Positions 9,796-19,326 of a stretch of DNA of 64,000 nt are shown here, piece after piece. Location: contig CAWHQP010000010.1 of assembly GCA_963831535.1 (NCBI GenBank), forward strand, positions 1 through 64,000. Reading direction: 5' to 3'. Position 1 is the stretch's first letter. Every line of letters starts with the position of its first letter. Source of the stretch: Bog-756 sp963831535 (GTDB lineage Bacteria > Actinomycetota > Acidimicrobiia > Acidimicrobiales > RAAP-2). The notes below the pieces were generated by a model. That model did not search any database. It was not told the DNA's origin and saw nothing but the letters and a program-made list of their open reading frames with translations. The translations under genes and the position numbers were made by a program.

Positions 9796-9960
9796 CTAGC
9801 GGGTCTCCTTGTGCAGGGTCTGCTGGCGGTCCCACCGGCAGAACTTCTTCAACTCGATCCGCTCGCGGTCGTTGATCTTGTTCTTGGTGGTGATGTAGTT
9901 CCGTCGTTTGCACACCTCGCAGGCCAAGGTGACCTGGATGCGCTTCTCGTTCTTTGCCAC
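9796..9960 (-). CDS. rpmG: 50S ribosomal protein L33
   Basis: Large-subunit protein of 54 residues, starting at a GTG (MAKNEKRIQVTLACEVCKRR) with AGGGAG a few bases upstream. The body NYITTKNKINDRERIELKKF and the end TLHKETR are typical of L33. The first zinc pair is intact (Cys14 and Cys17). The second pair, normally CxxC, reads CRWD, so its last cysteine is aspartate and zinc binding through four cysteines is unlikely. It lies between tRNA-Met and tRNA-Trp. Confidence 0.95.
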   Translation of the reverse strand: MAKNEKRIQVTLACEVCKRRNYITTKNKINDRERIELKKFCRWDRQQTLHKETR

Positions 9961-10091
9961 GGTGACTCCCTTGTGCCCCCACCACCGAACCGGCCGGGAG
10001 CTTCAGTTTTCGACTTCTACCTGGTCATGCCCAACGATTTGTTGTCGTTCTCCTGCGTCCTGCGGTGCTGCGTCCTGCGGTTTCCTACTGG

Positions 10092-10165
10092 TAGCGGCGG
10101 CCGGACTCGAACCGGCGACCCCACGATTATGAGCCGTGTGCTCTAACCAACTGAGCTACGCCGCC
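10092..10165 (-). tRNA. tRNA-Met (CAT anticodon, elongator)
   Basis: A 74-base cloverleaf with acceptor GGCGGCG/CGCCGCT (one G-U pair), anticodon loop CTCATAA giving CAT, T-arm GCCGGTTCGAGTCCGGC and discriminator A. The paired first base and sequence fit the elongator type, not the initiator. CCA is encoded at 10089-10091. Confidence 0.95.
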
Positions 10166-10172
10166 ATGGGCG

Positions 10173-10244
10173 AGCCCCCGGTGGGGATTGAACCCACGAC
10201 CCCCGCCTTACCATGGCGGTGCTCTACCACTGAGCTACAGGGGC
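10173..10244 (-). tRNA. tRNA-Thr (GGT anticodon)
   Basis: A 72-base cloverleaf with acceptor GCCCCTG/CGGGGGC, anticodon stem CCGCC/GGCGG around loop ATGGTAA (anticodon GGT), T-arm GTGGGTTCAATCCCCAC and discriminator T. The CCA is not encoded. It lies 7 bases upstream of tRNA-Met and is probably co-transcribed with it. Confidence 0.96.
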
Positions 10245-10319
10245 AGTGCAGCTCGAGCGAGCAGCAGAGGGACAAGCATAGCCAACCCTGGGACCACCGA
10301 GGTGAGCGAGGGGCCTCGC

Positions 10320-10325
10320 TACCAT
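10320..10325 (+). promoter_or_regulatory. -10 box of the GNAT gene
   Basis: TACCAT ends 6 bases before the ATG at 10332. The mRNA would begin at or next to the start codon. Confidence 0.5.
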
Positions 10326-10331
10326 CGTCAG

Positions 10332-10820
10332 ATGCATATCCGACTGGCGAGGCCCTCCGACGCCGAACCGATCCGGGTCATCTACAACGTCGAGGTTCTG
10401 GGGTCCACCGCCACCTTCGACCTGCGGCCCCGGACGCCCGAGGAGCAGCAGTCGTGGATGGCCGAGCACCGTGGTCCCCATCCGGCCATCGTGGCCGTCG
10501 ACGACGAGGACACCGTGCTGGGATTCGGCTCCCTCTCGCCCTTCCGGGAGCGCCCGGCCTATGCCACCACCGTCGAGAACTCGGTCTACGTCGATGCGGC
10601 CAGCCGGGGCGGCGGCGTCGGCCGGGCCCTGTTGGAGGAGCTCCTCGTCCTGGCCGGCCAGCACGGATTCCACACGATCATGGCCCGGATCGGCGGCGGC
10701 AACGAGGCCTCCATCGCCCTCCACCGGTCCTGTGGTTTCCAGATGGTCGGCGTGGAGCGGGAGGTGGGCCGGAAATTCAACCGCTGGCTGGACGTCTCGG
10801 TACTCCAGCGCCTGCTCTGA
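10332..10820 (+). CDS. GNAT-family N-acetyltransferase (phosphinothricin acetyltransferase-like)
   Basis: A 162-residue cytoplasmic acetyltransferase using acetyl-CoA. It begins MHIRLARPSDAEPIRVIYN and has the acetyl-CoA-binding motif SRGGGVGRALLEELL (about residues 94-108), then the family feature GGNEASIALHRSCGF near residue 125. Length and motif order match the Pat/MddA subgroup that acetylates phosphinothricin-like or methionine-sulfone-type amines; the true substrate cannot be told. The ATG at 10332 is chosen because a TACCAT box ends 6 bases upstream; an in-frame start further up would lie inside tRNA-Thr. Confidence 0.88.
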   Translation: MHIRLARPSDAEPIRVIYNVEVLGSTATFDLRPRTPEEQQSWMAEHRGPHPAIVAVDDEDTVLGFGSLSPFRERPAYATTVENSVYVDAASRGGGVGRALLEELLVLAGQHGFHTIMARIGGGNEASIALHRSCGFQMVGVEREVGRKFNRWLDVSVLQRLL

Positions 10821-10831
10821 GCAGATCCCGG

Positions 10832-10854
10832 CCGGACCCGGGCCCGGGGTCCGG
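10832..10854. terminator. Bidirectional hairpin between convergent genes
   Basis: CCGGACCC (10832-10839) and GGGTCCGG (10847-10854) form an 8-bp stem with a 7-base loop, midway between the ends of the GNAT gene and the mannosyltransferase gene. There is no T-run on either side. Confidence 0.5.
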
Positions 10855-10877
10855 ACCAACGGCCGGGTCGACCGGGC

Positions 10878-12594
10878 TCAGGTGGCCGGAGACGGCGTGA
10901 GCGTGTCCACGTCCACGGTGGCGTGGACACCGGTGCTGGTTCCCGTCCGTTCCCAGGTGGCCAGAGGCACGGTGAGCACCACCAGGATCCACAGCAGGGT
11001 CAGAACGATGAGCAGGGGATCACCGTGTACCAGGCTGCCGACCAGCTGGGTCCCTCCCGGGCAGCTCGATGAAGGCGGTGACCATGGAGAGGCCGATGAT
11101 CAGGGAGCGCAGTCGGCCGAGGGCCACCGGGGCCAACAGGATGAGCCCCCACGAGAGGTACCAGGGCTGCACGACCGGGCCCAGGCAGACGAAGACCAGC
11201 AGGGTCACGCCGAGCGCCTTCAGGGTGCCGATCCGGTCGCTGTTCAACAACAGCCAGACACCGGCGATCCCGGCGGCCAGCAGCCCGAGGAACCGGGTGG
11301 CCGTGAGTACCCCGCTCAGTCCCAATCCGAGGTGGACGAAGTGGGCCAGGCCGGTGACGAGGAGGGCCAACGAGGTGGTCGGTGCCGTCCATGACCGCAC
11401 CGCTCCCGGAGTGCCCAGGATGGTCACCCATCCCCAACCAAGGCCGCTGACGTAGGAGAAGAATCCGAGGACCCCGGCGCCGATGAGCCCGGCGGTCACC
11501 ACCGGTCTCAGCCGGTCGCGGGTCGAGGCGCCGGGCCCGAGCCAACTCCACCCGATATAGAGGATGCCGATGGCGGCCGGAGCCTTGATGGCGGTGGCCA
11601 GGGCGCACAGGAGGATCCCGACGATGGGCCGCTTCTCCTTGGCCGCAGTGAGGCCCGCCACCAGGAGTCCGAGCATCAGGGCGTCGTTGTGGGCCCCGCC
11701 GATCAGATGGAGGAGGGTCACCGGGTTGAGCACCATCAGGGTGAAGAGCTCGGCTCCGTCCCGGTGGTAGAGGCGCGCCAGGCGGGGGACACACGAGGCG
11801 ATCAGCAACACACCCACCACCGACAGCAGGCGGAGCAGGACGATGGTGGCGAGCTCGTTGTGGAAGGTGATCCGGGTGAAGAACCCGTCGAGCTGGAGGA
11901 ACAGCGGCCCGTAGGGGGCCGGGGCGTTACCCCACAGCGGGTCGACCGGGGCGGTGTAGGAGTTGTTCCCCAGCTGGAAGGGCCCGTAGAGATAGGGGTT
12001 CATGTGGTGGCTGACCATCTCGCCCTGGGCGGCGTAGGAATAGGCGTCCCGGCTGAACAACGGGGCGATCACCAGCATGGGCAGTGACCACAGGGCGAAC
12101 ACCCACATCATCTTCTTGATGGCCACACCGGGGCACCGTGCGTACAGGCGGGTCATGCCCCACCACACCCGCATCAGCAGCAGCAGGCCGCCGTAGACGG
12201 CGGCGAGCGTGAAGTACACGCCCCAGGTGCTGGCTCCCTCGGTGCTCGGAACACCGAAGAACCACACCCCGGGCATTTCGAGCTTGAACGGCGAACTGGG
12301 TAGCGATGCCCCAATGGCGATGGCCACCATGGCCGCGAACCCAAGCAGGGCCGGACGGAGCACCAGTCCTCTGGGCGGCGCACCGTCGTCGTGGCCCGGT
12401 ACCTCCTCGCCGTTCCCAGCTCCGCCCCCGTCCAACCGAGTCCGGACCCAGCCCCCGAAGCCTCCGACCGCCTGGAGACCGTTGCCCCAGACGTTGACGG
12501 CCAGCGCTTTCAGGCCGGAGGCGGCGGAGCCAGCGGAGCCCGAGGCCTGGAGGTGGACCCCGTCGAGCTCCTCTGCTCTGTCCTCAGATGACAT
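10878..12594 (-). CDS. GT-C polyprenol-phosphomannose-dependent alpha-1,6-mannosyltransferase, MptA/MptB-like (frame break)
   Basis: An integral membrane glycosyltransferase with about twelve hydrophobic segments that would extend an alpha-(1-6)-mannan on the outside of the membrane using polyprenyl-phosphate-mannose. The family signature SRDAYSYAAQGEMVSHHMNP and the loop APYGPLFLQLDG are clear. The frame breaks near 11058: after ...MVTAFIELPG the coding continues as TQLVGSLVHGDPLLIVLTLL, one frame away (equivalent to one extra base), and ends with TLTPSPAT at 10878, about 571 residues. Without the repair the last membrane segment is lost. The start is uncertain: I use the ATG at 12594, which has only a distant GAGGAG; the first 75 residues are hydrophilic and low in complexity. 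Confidence 0.8.
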
Positions 12595-13078
12595 CAGGTT
12601 GGTGGACTTCTCCTCGGTCGAACCGCGTGGGGGGCAGGCAGTTCCATGGGGTGAAGAGGACCTAATCCTTAGTTCCTCGACTGCTGACGGTCTGTTCGGT
12701 GGTCGTGGGCTGGCGGAATGTCCGGTTTTGCCGACAGCAGCACCGTCCGGTTCCCGCGGGGCCGCCCAGACAGGGGACGACACCACGGTGGCTTTCGTTC
12801 CGTAACGTCATTGTAACGAACGGGGAGACGGGATCAAGTCTGGCCGGGCTGGGAGTGCACAGTGGTCCCGGCCTGCCCGTTTCGAACCGCCCGTCCTCGA
12901 CACGTCGGCGGGGCCGGCCCGTGCGGGTGTCCGTGCGTGCGGGCGTCCGGTGGGGTTCGGGGGGCGCCGGGACGGAACCGGCCTGTGGCCGGACGTTGGT
13001 GAGCGGTCGCACCCGGGGTGGCGTGGCCGGAGGCGGCTCGGACGCATCGTCCTCGCCACCTCCGGGCCCCACGTGCGG
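12595..13078. other. Intergenic region between mptB-like gene and tRNA-Tyr
   Basis: About 480 bases with no convincing gene. The mannosyltransferase gene starts at its left side, and a TAAGGATTAGG stretch near 12661-12671 (minus strand) is a possible promoter element for it. Around 12796-12822 the sequence has two GTAACG copies and an imperfect inverted repeat CGTTC/GAACG that could be an operator; nothing else stands out. Confidence 0.35.
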
Positions 13079-13159
<81 letters not shown>

Positions 13160-13191
13160 GCAGGGCCGAAGGATATCGCCTGGTGCGGGAG

Positions 13192-13197
13192 TACTGT
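13192..13197 (+). promoter_or_regulatory. -10 box of yajQ
   Basis: TACTGT ends 6 bases before the ATG at 13204, next to the 5' end of the divergent tRNA-Tyr gene. Confidence 0.5.
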
Positions 13198-13203
13198 TTC
13201 GAG

Positions 13204-13692
13204 ATGCCCACCTTCGACGTCGTCTCCGAAGTCGACATGCAAGAAGTCCGCAACGCGGTCGATCAGGCCAACCGCGAAGCCACCACCCGGTTCGACTTCA
13301 AAGGCACCGACTCGTCCATCGAGCTGTCGGACACCGAGCTGGTGCTCTCCTCGTCCACTGAGGACCGCTTGCGAGCCCTGTACCAGGTGCTCCAGGAGAA
13401 ATTGGTCAGGCGGGAGGTCTCGCTCAAATCGTTCGACGTGGGCAAGATCGAGGAGGCTTCCCGGGGATCGGCCCGACAACGATTGGGTATCCAGGCCGGA
13501 ATCTCCTCGGATCATGCCAAGAAGATCAACAAATTCATCAAGGACCTCGGCCTGAAGGGCGTCAGTTCCCAGACCCAGGGTGATCAGCTACGGGTGAACG
13601 GCAAGAAGCGCGACGATCTCCAGGCGGCCATCGCCGCCCTCAAGGCCGAAGACTTCGGCATTCCGCTGCAGTTCAACAACTTCAGGGACTGA
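13204..13692 (+). CDS. YajQ family nucleotide-binding protein
   Basis: A 162-residue cytoplasmic protein of the YajQ/DUF520 family: MPTFDVVSEVDMQEVRNAVD at the N-terminus, RFDFKGTDSSIELSD, and the C-terminal LKAEDFGIPLQFNNFRD, which is nearly invariant in the family. Family members bind nucleotides, and some bind cyclic di-GMP and act as transcription cofactors; which applies here is unknown. The start is fixed by the TACTGT box 6 bases upstream. It is a single-gene unit facing the gtrA gene. Confidence 0.95.
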   Translation: MPTFDVVSEVDMQEVRNAVDQANREATTRFDFKGTDSSIELSDTELVLSSSTEDRLRALYQVLQEKLVRREVSLKSFDVGKIEEASRGSARQRLGIQAGISSDHAKKINKFIKDLGLKGVSSQTQGDQLRVNGKKRDDLQAAIAALKAEDFGIPLQFNNFRD

Positions 13693-13742
13693 GCACACCG
13701 GGGGTTCGGGCTGCCCACCCGGTTGGCGTGACCGGAACCGGG

Positions 13743-14243
13743 TCAGGCTGCTTCCACCAGCTCGTCGAGTTCCTCGACGGGGTGCACGTGGAAAAGCCGA
13801 TTGTAGAGCATGTACTTGAGGATCCAGAAGAGTCCGAATGAGACCAGGTTGGCCAGGAGGAGCACCGCCGTCTCCTGGAGATGGCTCAGATGGTGGGTCT
13901 TGCCGATGTGGCGGGCCACCGCGGCGCCCCCGATCGAGACGGTGATGCCGATGGCCGACATCACCCAGAAGGGCACGATCTCCTTCATCACCTGGGATCG
14001 CCCACCCTTGCCCCACACCCACATCCGGTTGAGGAAGTAGGAGGGAATGGTGGCCACCACGTTGGCGAACACGGTGGCCTCGATCTCCCCCTTGATGATG
14101 TGGAGGCCGTAGACGATGGCCAGCACCCCGAATGAGGCGACCGTGGAGATGACCGACACCATCGTGTACCTGATGAGTTGTTTGGCCTCGGGCGTATGCC
14201 GCCTCTGCCAGACGTGCTCGGCGCGCACCACGAGACTGGTCAT
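13743..14243 (-). CDS. GtrA family membrane protein
   Basis: A 166-residue protein with four predicted transmembrane segments, beginning MTSLVVRAEHVWQRRHTP. The motif QLIRYTMVSVISTVASFGVL and FANVVATIPSYFLNRMWVWG match the GtrA family, which is thought to move polyprenyl-linked sugars or to support surface-glycan glycosyltransferases. The conserved NRxWVW turn is present. A TAGGGT box ends 7 bases before the ATG at 14243 and selects this start over one further upstream. A second GtrA-type domain occurs in the fusion protein at 60.7-63.1 kb. Confidence 0.9.
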   Translation of the reverse strand: MTSLVVRAEHVWQRRHTPEAKQLIRYTMVSVISTVASFGVLAIVYGLHIIKGEIEATVFANVVATIPSYFLNRMWVWGKGGRSQVMKEIVPFWVMSAIGITVSIGGAAVARHIGKTHHLSHLQETAVLLLANLVSFGLFWILKYMLYNRLFHVHPVEELDELVEAA

Positions 14244-14250
14244 CGGGGAA

Positions 14251-14256
14251 ACCCTA
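14251..14256 (-). promoter_or_regulatory. -10 box of the gtrA-type gene
   Basis: TAGGGT on the minus strand, 7 bases before the ATG at 14243. Confidence 0.5.
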
Positions 14257-14307
14257 GCCGTCACCGACCGGAACAACCCATCAGTGGCACGCTAAGCGCC
14301 GGGCGGT

Positions 14308-15480
14308 TCACAGAGCGTTGGACCGGGCGATTCCCCCGTACCATGCCGCGCTGGGCTTGGGCCGACGCTCGAACGTAGCCCGGTCCACCGCCACCATCCC
14401 GAAGGTGGGGCCATAGCCGAGAACCCACTCGAAATTGTCCAACAGGCTCCAGTAGAAATAGCCGCGCACATCCACGCCGTCGTCGAGGCAGCGCCGCACG
14501 CCGGTCAGTGCCCTCGTCACATACTCGATCCGGGACGGGTCGTCGCCTGTACCGATCCCGTTCTCGGTGACGTAGACCGGCAGGCCGCCGGTCATCTGCC
14601 ACGCCCTCCTGATAGTGCCCTCGAGGGCCTCGGGCCAGAACTCGTACCCCATCTGGGTGGTGGGCACGCCGTCTTCGGGAGGTAGGGAACCGCCAGGTCC
14701 CATCCGCTGACGGGTATAGGTCTGCACGCCGATGAAATCGTCACCGCCCGTGCCCTCCAAGAACACGTCCTCGGTGGGTCGTCGGATCCGCTCGAGCCAT
14801 ATGTCCCCTCCGGGCTCCGCCTCGTAGTCGACCATCGAGAGCGTCAGACCCACCGGGAACTCCCCCGGCCCGGACCGGATGGCGTCTACGCCTTTGCGGT
14901 GGGCGATCAGCAGGGCCTGGTTCACCGTGTCCCTCCGGACCCGGTCCCTGACCCTCGGCGGGAAGATCCCGAGACGCCAGCCCATGGTGGCCACCACGTT
15001 GGGCTCGTTCAGGGTGCACGCCATGCCGATCAGATCCCCCAGGTGGGCCGTGGCCCGCTCGCAGAAGCGGGCGAAACGGTCGGGGGCGTGCAACGCCTCC
15101 CAGGCACCCACCGCCGAGAGCCATCGGGGGTGGGTGAAGTGGTGGAAGGTGACTACGGGGACGATCCCGTGCTCGCGGCAGGTGGCGGCCATACGCCGGT
15201 AGTGGTCCAGGGCCACTGACGAGAACTCACCCTCTTCGGGCTCGATCCGGCTCCATTCGACTGAGAACCGGTAGGCCCCGAGACCGAGATCGGCCACCAG
15301 GGCGATGTCCTCGGGATAGCGGTTGAACGAGTCGCAGGCATCCCCGCTGACGTCCAGGCAGCCGGAGGTGGCGTCGTGCTCGAACGCCCACCAGTCGTTG
15401 TTGACGTTGCCCCCCTCGATCTGATGGGCGGCGGTGGCCGTCCCCCACAGGAACCGGTCAGGAAAGTTCACGGTCGGCAC
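14308..15480 (-). CDS. Glycoside hydrolase family 1 beta-glucosidase-like
   Basis: A 390-residue cytoplasmic GH1 enzyme that would split beta-linked glucosides or related sugars by a retaining mechanism. The acid/base glutamate is Glu159 in TLNEP and the nucleophile is Glu306 in TENG. N-terminal FPDRFLWGTATAAHQIEGG and the WSLLDNFEW motif are typical. It is about 50-60 residues shorter than usual GH1 proteins. I place the start at the GTG at 15480 because a TACGGT box ends 8 bases before it and homology begins there; the in-frame sequence further upstream looks like antisense of the thioesterase gene. Confidence 0.92.
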   Translation of the reverse strand: MPTVNFPDRFLWGTATAAHQIEGGNVNNDWWAFEHDATSGCLDVSGDACDSFNRYPEDIALVADLGLGAYRFSVEWSRIEPEEGEFSSVALDHYRRMAATCREHGIVPVVTFHHFTHPRWLSAVGAWEALHAPDRFARFCERATAHLGDLIGMACTLNEPNVVATMGWRLGIFPPRVRDRVRRDTVNQALLIAHRKGVDAIRSGPGEFPVGLTLSMVDYEAEPGGDIWLERIRRPTEDVFLEGTGGDDFIGVQTYTRQRMGPGGSLPPEDGVPTTQMGYEFWPEALEGTIRRAWQMTGGLPVYVTENGIGTGDDPSRIEYVTRALTGVRRCLDDGVDVRGYFYWSLLDNFEWVLGYGPTFGMVAVDRATFERRPKPSAAWYGGIARSNAL

Positions 15481-15488
15481 GATCCGGT

Positions 15489-15494
15489 ACCGTA
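15489..15494 (-). promoter_or_regulatory. -10 box of the GH1 gene
   Basis: TACGGT on the minus strand, 8 bases before the GTG at 15480. Confidence 0.45.
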
Positions 15495-15580
15495 GCGGCG
15501 CGGCGTTGCGCGTGCCGATGCGAGCCTGGCGTCGACCCTGTCGGGCGCCGTCGGCCAACCCCGCCTGGCAGGATGGTCCG

Positions 15581-16441
15581 ATGAGTGAAGCTCTGGATCT
15601 TCTGGTCGACCTGCTCGATCTCGAGTCCATCGAGGTCAACATCTTCCGGGGTGTGAGCCCCAACGAGGACCGCCAACGGGTCTTCGGCGGTCAGGTGGCC
15701 GCCCAGTCGCTGATGGCGGCGGGACGCACCGTGGACACCGGCCGGCCCCATTCGCTGCACGCCTACTTCCTCCGGCCCGGCGACCCCACCGTGCCGATCC
15801 TCTACGAGGTGGACCGCATCCGCGACGGCCGCTCCTTCACCACCCGCCGGGTGGTGGCCGTGCAGCACGGGCGGGCCATCTTCCATCTGTCGGCGTCCTT
15901 CCACGCCGACGAGCCGGGGCTGACCCACCAGTTCCCGATGCCCGAGGTCCCCGATCCCGACGAACTCGACTCACTGGTCGTTCGGCTCGAGCCGTTCCGC
16001 GACACGCTCGGAGACTGGTTCGCCAAGCCCCACCCCATCGACCAACGTCACATCGGTGAACTCCCCTTCAGCCGCAACGCCAGCCGGGACCCTGTCCAGA
16101 GGCTGTGGATCAGAGCCGACGGTGACCTCCCCGACGACCCCCTGCTCCATGCGTGCATCGCCACCTACGCGTCGGACATGTCCCTCTTCGACACCATGCT
16201 GGCGCCCCACAACGTCAGCTGGGACGATGCCGACTTCATGGGGGCGAGCCTCGACCACTGCATGTGGTTCCACCGGCCGTTCCGAGCCGACGAATGGCTG
16301 CTCTACGACATGGACAGCCCGACGGCGTACGGCGCCCGTGGCCTGGCCCGGGGCCTTCTCTTCACCCGGGGCGGCGATCTGGCCGTGTCCATGGTCCAAG
16401 AGGGCCTGATGCGGATGGTGCCCCGGCGACCCGGGGACTGA
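15581..16441 (+). CDS. tesB: Acyl-CoA thioesterase II
   Basis: Hydrolyses acyl-CoA to free acid and CoA. It has 286 residues and the double hot-dog fold of TesB: N-terminal half with RVFGGQVAAQSLMAAGRTV and HSLHAYFLRPGDP, C-terminal half with SLDHCMWFHRPFRADEWLLY and a final RGLLFTRGGDLAVSMVQEGLMR. The catalytic Asp lies in the ASLDH segment, and the supporting Thr/Ser and Gln in the C-terminal TRGG...VQEG part. The start ATG at 15581 follows CAGGAT by 6 bases, a weaker form of the leaderless -10 pattern. It converges on gltA. Confidence 0.95.
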   Translation: MSEALDLLVDLLDLESIEVNIFRGVSPNEDRQRVFGGQVAAQSLMAAGRTVDTGRPHSLHAYFLRPGDPTVPILYEVDRIRDGRSFTTRRVVAVQHGRAIFHLSASFHADEPGLTHQFPMPEVPDPDELDSLVVRLEPFRDTLGDWFAKPHPIDQRHIGELPFSRNASRDPVQRLWIRADGDLPDDPLLHACIATYASDMSLFDTMLAPHNVSWDDADFMGASLDHCMWFHRPFRADEWLLYDMDSPTAYGARGLARGLLFTRGGDLAVSMVQEGLMRMVPRRPGD

Positions 16442-16510
16442 CGGCGCTGCTGGTCGGGTCCTCACCGGCCCGGCGGGCAGGGGTGTACGGGCCGCTCCGG
16501 CGGCGGATCC

Positions 16511-17782
16511 CTACCGGGAGGTCATCGGCACGTAGTTGCGCGACTCGGCACCGATGTACAGCTGACGGGGGCGCGCGATCTTCGAGTCCTGGTCGAGCAT
16601 CTCCTGCCAGTGGGCCAGCCATCCGGCCGTGCGGGGTATGGCGAAGAGGACCGGGAACATCTCCAGCGGGAAGCCCATGGCCTGATAGATGAGGCCCGAG
16701 TAGAAGTCCACGTTGGGGTAGAGCTTCCGGGAGGTGAAGTACTCGTCGGAGAGTGCGATCTCCTCCAGCTTGAGGGCGATGTCGAGGAGCGGGTTCCTCC
16801 CGGTGACGGCGAAGACCTCGTCGGCCGTCTTCTTGATGATCTTGGCCCGGGGGTCGTAGCTCTTGTAGACCCGGTGTCCGAAGCCCTGGAGCCGTCCGCC
16901 CGAGCCCTCCTTCACCGAGGCGATGAAGGGCTCGACGTTCTCGATGGTCCCGATCTCGGTGAGCATGCGGATGACGGCCTCGTTGGCCCCTCCGTGACGC
17001 GGGCCGTAGAGGGCGGCGGCGGCGGCGGCGGTGGCCGAGTAGGGGTCGGCGTGCGAAGAGCCGACCGTCCGCATGGCGGTCGTCGAGCAGTTCTGCTCGT
17101 GGTCGGCGTGGAGGATGAACAGGACATCGAGGGCCCGGGTCAGGACGGGGTCGGCCTCGAACCGGGGCTCGGCGATCTTCCACATCATGGACAGGAAGTT
17201 GGAGGTGAACGGCAGCGAGTTGTCCGGATAGACGAAGGGCATGCCCACACTGAAGCGGTGGGCGGCGGCGGCCAGGGTGGGCATCTTGGCGATGAGACGG
17301 ATGATCTGCTTCTCACGCGACTCGACGTCGAAGATGTCCTTGGCGTCAAGGTAGAAGGTGGACAGCGCCGCCACCGCCGAGACCAGCATGCCCATGGGGT
17401 GGGCGTCGTAGTGGAACCCCTCGAGGAAGCGCTTGCGTACGTTCTCGTGGATGAACGTGTGCAGTGTGATCTCCCGCTCCCACACCGCATACTGATCCGC
17501 GGTCGGCAGTTCCCCGTTCAACAGGAGGTACGCCACCTCCAGGTACGTCGAGCTCTCGGCGAGCTGCTCGATGGGATAACCCCGGTACCGGAGGATCCCC
17601 TCCTCACCGTCCAGGTAGGTGATGGCACTCTCGCAGGCTGCCGTCGTCGTGAACCCTGGGTCGAAGAACCAGGTCCCGGGCAGGAGCTTGGACCACTGTG
17701 TGGCGGAGATCCCCCCGTTCTCAAAGGGGATCTCGAGGGACTCACCAGTGCGGTTGTCGGTGATCGTGATGCTTTCGGCCAC
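16511..17782 (-). CDS. gltA: Citrate synthase
   Basis: Type II citrate synthase, 423 residues, condensing acetyl-CoA and oxaloacetate in the citric acid cycle. The catalytic residues can be seen: His in ILHADHEQNCSTT, His in the LQGFGHRVYKSYDP region, and Asp in PNVDFYSGL. The N-terminal FFDPGFTTTAACESAITYLDGEEGILRYRGYPIE is typical of actinobacterial and proteobacterial hexameric enzymes. It starts at a GTG (17782). It converges on tesB. Confidence 0.97.
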   Translation of the reverse strand: MAESITITDNRTGESLEIPFENGGISATQWSKLLPGTWFFDPGFTTTAACESAITYLDGEEGILRYRGYPIEQLAESSTYLEVAYLLLNGELPTADQYAVWEREITLHTFIHENVRKRFLEGFHYDAHPMGMLVSAVAALSTFYLDAKDIFDVESREKQIIRLIAKMPTLAAAAHRFSVGMPFVYPDNSLPFTSNFLSMMWKIAEPRFEADPVLTRALDVLFILHADHEQNCSTTAMRTVGSSHADPYSATAAAAAALYGPRHGGANEAVIRMLTEIGTIENVEPFIASVKEGSGGRLQGFGHRVYKSYDPRAKIIKKTADEVFAVTGRNPLLDIALKLEEIALSDEYFTSRKLYPNVDFYSGLIYQAMGFPLEMFPVLFAIPRTAGWLAHWQEMLDQDSKIARPRQLYIGAESRNYVPMTSR

Positions 17783-17969
17783 TGGTCCTCAGACCCTTCT
17801 GTCGTGGAATCATTCTCGTTCGTCGTCCAATCCTAGATCCTCACCCCCCTGCCTTGACCAACCGGACCGGCATCCACCGGCACGCCGTAGGCCGGCGCCG
17901 GTCCAGGGTCCCGCCGGGAGGCCGCCGCTCCCACCGGTCGGCTCCGGCCCGGCCTCGGTGGGGTCGGGA

Positions 17970-19159
17970 TCAGCCGGCGATCCGCACCAGGAACCGCTGG
18001 GTGGATCCCGCCCTGTCCTGCTGACTGGCCGGGACGCCCACGGCGACGGTGAGGGTGTAGCGGTGACCACCGGCGACGGCGAGCGGACGCAGCGTGAGGG
18101 CCATGGACGCCCCCGAAGCGAGCGTGACCGTGGTCCGAGACGACGAGCCTCTGGCGCCCTGGGGTGGCGACGGCGTCCCGGTGGATCCGCCAGGTCCAGC
18201 GTCTCCGACACCACCACGCCCGACTCCGGCACGGTCCCGCAGTTCGTCACCGTCACCTCCGTCGTGACCGTTGTCGTCGGGGGAAGCACCGTAGGCGTGG
18301 CCCCCGGGGTGTTGGACACCACGGACACGCAATCGGCGCCGAACAGTCCCGGACCACCGGTCGACACCGCCGGGGGCGAGAGTCCCACCGCGGTGATGGC
18401 CAACCGGTGGAACGGTTGCAACTCGGTGGCGTTGCCCAGGGCCGCCGCCCCCGAAGCCAGGCTCGGGGAGCCGAGCGGGGCCGTGGCGATCGGAGCAGGG
18501 ACCCACACCGACCGGGGCAGCCGAATGGGGAGTCTCGCCCGGCGGATCTGGGACGTGAGGGTGCGGTAGTCGACGTCGGACTGCTGGAAGACCACTCCGG
18601 CGTTGCCCATGGCCGTGGTGGCCTGCGCAATAGAGATGAGTGGGGCCGCGTTGGACACCAGCGTCGTGGTAGGGGAACCGGCGACCGGTAAGGGTGTCAT
18701 ACCGAGCAGGCGGTCGATGGTGGTGCGCAGGTCGGAGGCCCCGGTGGCCCGCTCCACCATGACGTGACTGAACTGCTGGCTCACCTGGCCCGTCGGATAG
18801 GGAGGAACCAGTTGGGCCGCCTGGTCGGACTCCTGTGCCGTGGCGTCGACAGCAGCATCGAGCCCTTGTTGGAGCACGGCCCGGGCGGTGCGGGGCAGCG
18901 CCTGGTTGGTGAGTCCGGGTGCCGACTTCATCAGCGCCGCCAGCTGCGCACCGGTCTGGTTGGACGACTCCACCACGGTGGTGGCCAGGGCCCCGTACCC
19001 GGAATCCGTCGAGTTCCGGTAGCCACTCGACTGGGCATGGATCTCGGCCAACGACCCCACCACGAGCACGAGGCAGACCGCCGCCAGGAGACCGAGGAGA
19101 ACGGTCCGTCTCCAACTCCGTGCTCCAGGGTGGGCACGTCTCCGTCGGGCCCTCGGCAT
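17970..19159 (-). CDS. Membrane-anchored exported protein, unknown function (frame break)
   Basis: I do not recognise the family. A basic N-terminus (MPRARRRRAHPGARSWRRTV) is followed by one transmembrane helix (about residues 18-38), then an extracytoplasmic part of some 350 residues rich in Ala, Thr, Val and Ser with no clear catalytic motif; the last third (TVTTEVTVTNCGTVPESGVV) looks like an immunoglobulin-like beta domain. The frame breaks near 18188, where ...VSETLDLA must be joined to GSTGTPSPPQGARGSSSRTT by restoring one base in a GG run; the product is then 396 residues and ends RFLVRIAG. I chose the ATG at 19159 over the one at 19165 because a TATCGT box lies 7 bases before it. Confidence 0.7.
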
Positions 19160-19166
19160 CGCCATG

Positions 19167-19172
19167 ACGATA
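19167..19172 (-). promoter_or_regulatory. -10 box of the exported-protein gene
   Basis: TATCGT on the minus strand, 7 bases before the ATG at 19159. Confidence 0.45.
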
Positions 19173-19326
19173 GTGCTGCCTCCGCGGCGCCAGACCTCGG
19201 TTGGACGGTCACGCTGTGGGTGGCGCCGTCAGGACCCGCACGAGACGTACGAACCGGGACTCGGCCGCGGCCCGACCGTCAAGCCCACGGCATACCCGGA
19301 TCGGCCCGCGGGTGAGGATGGACGGG

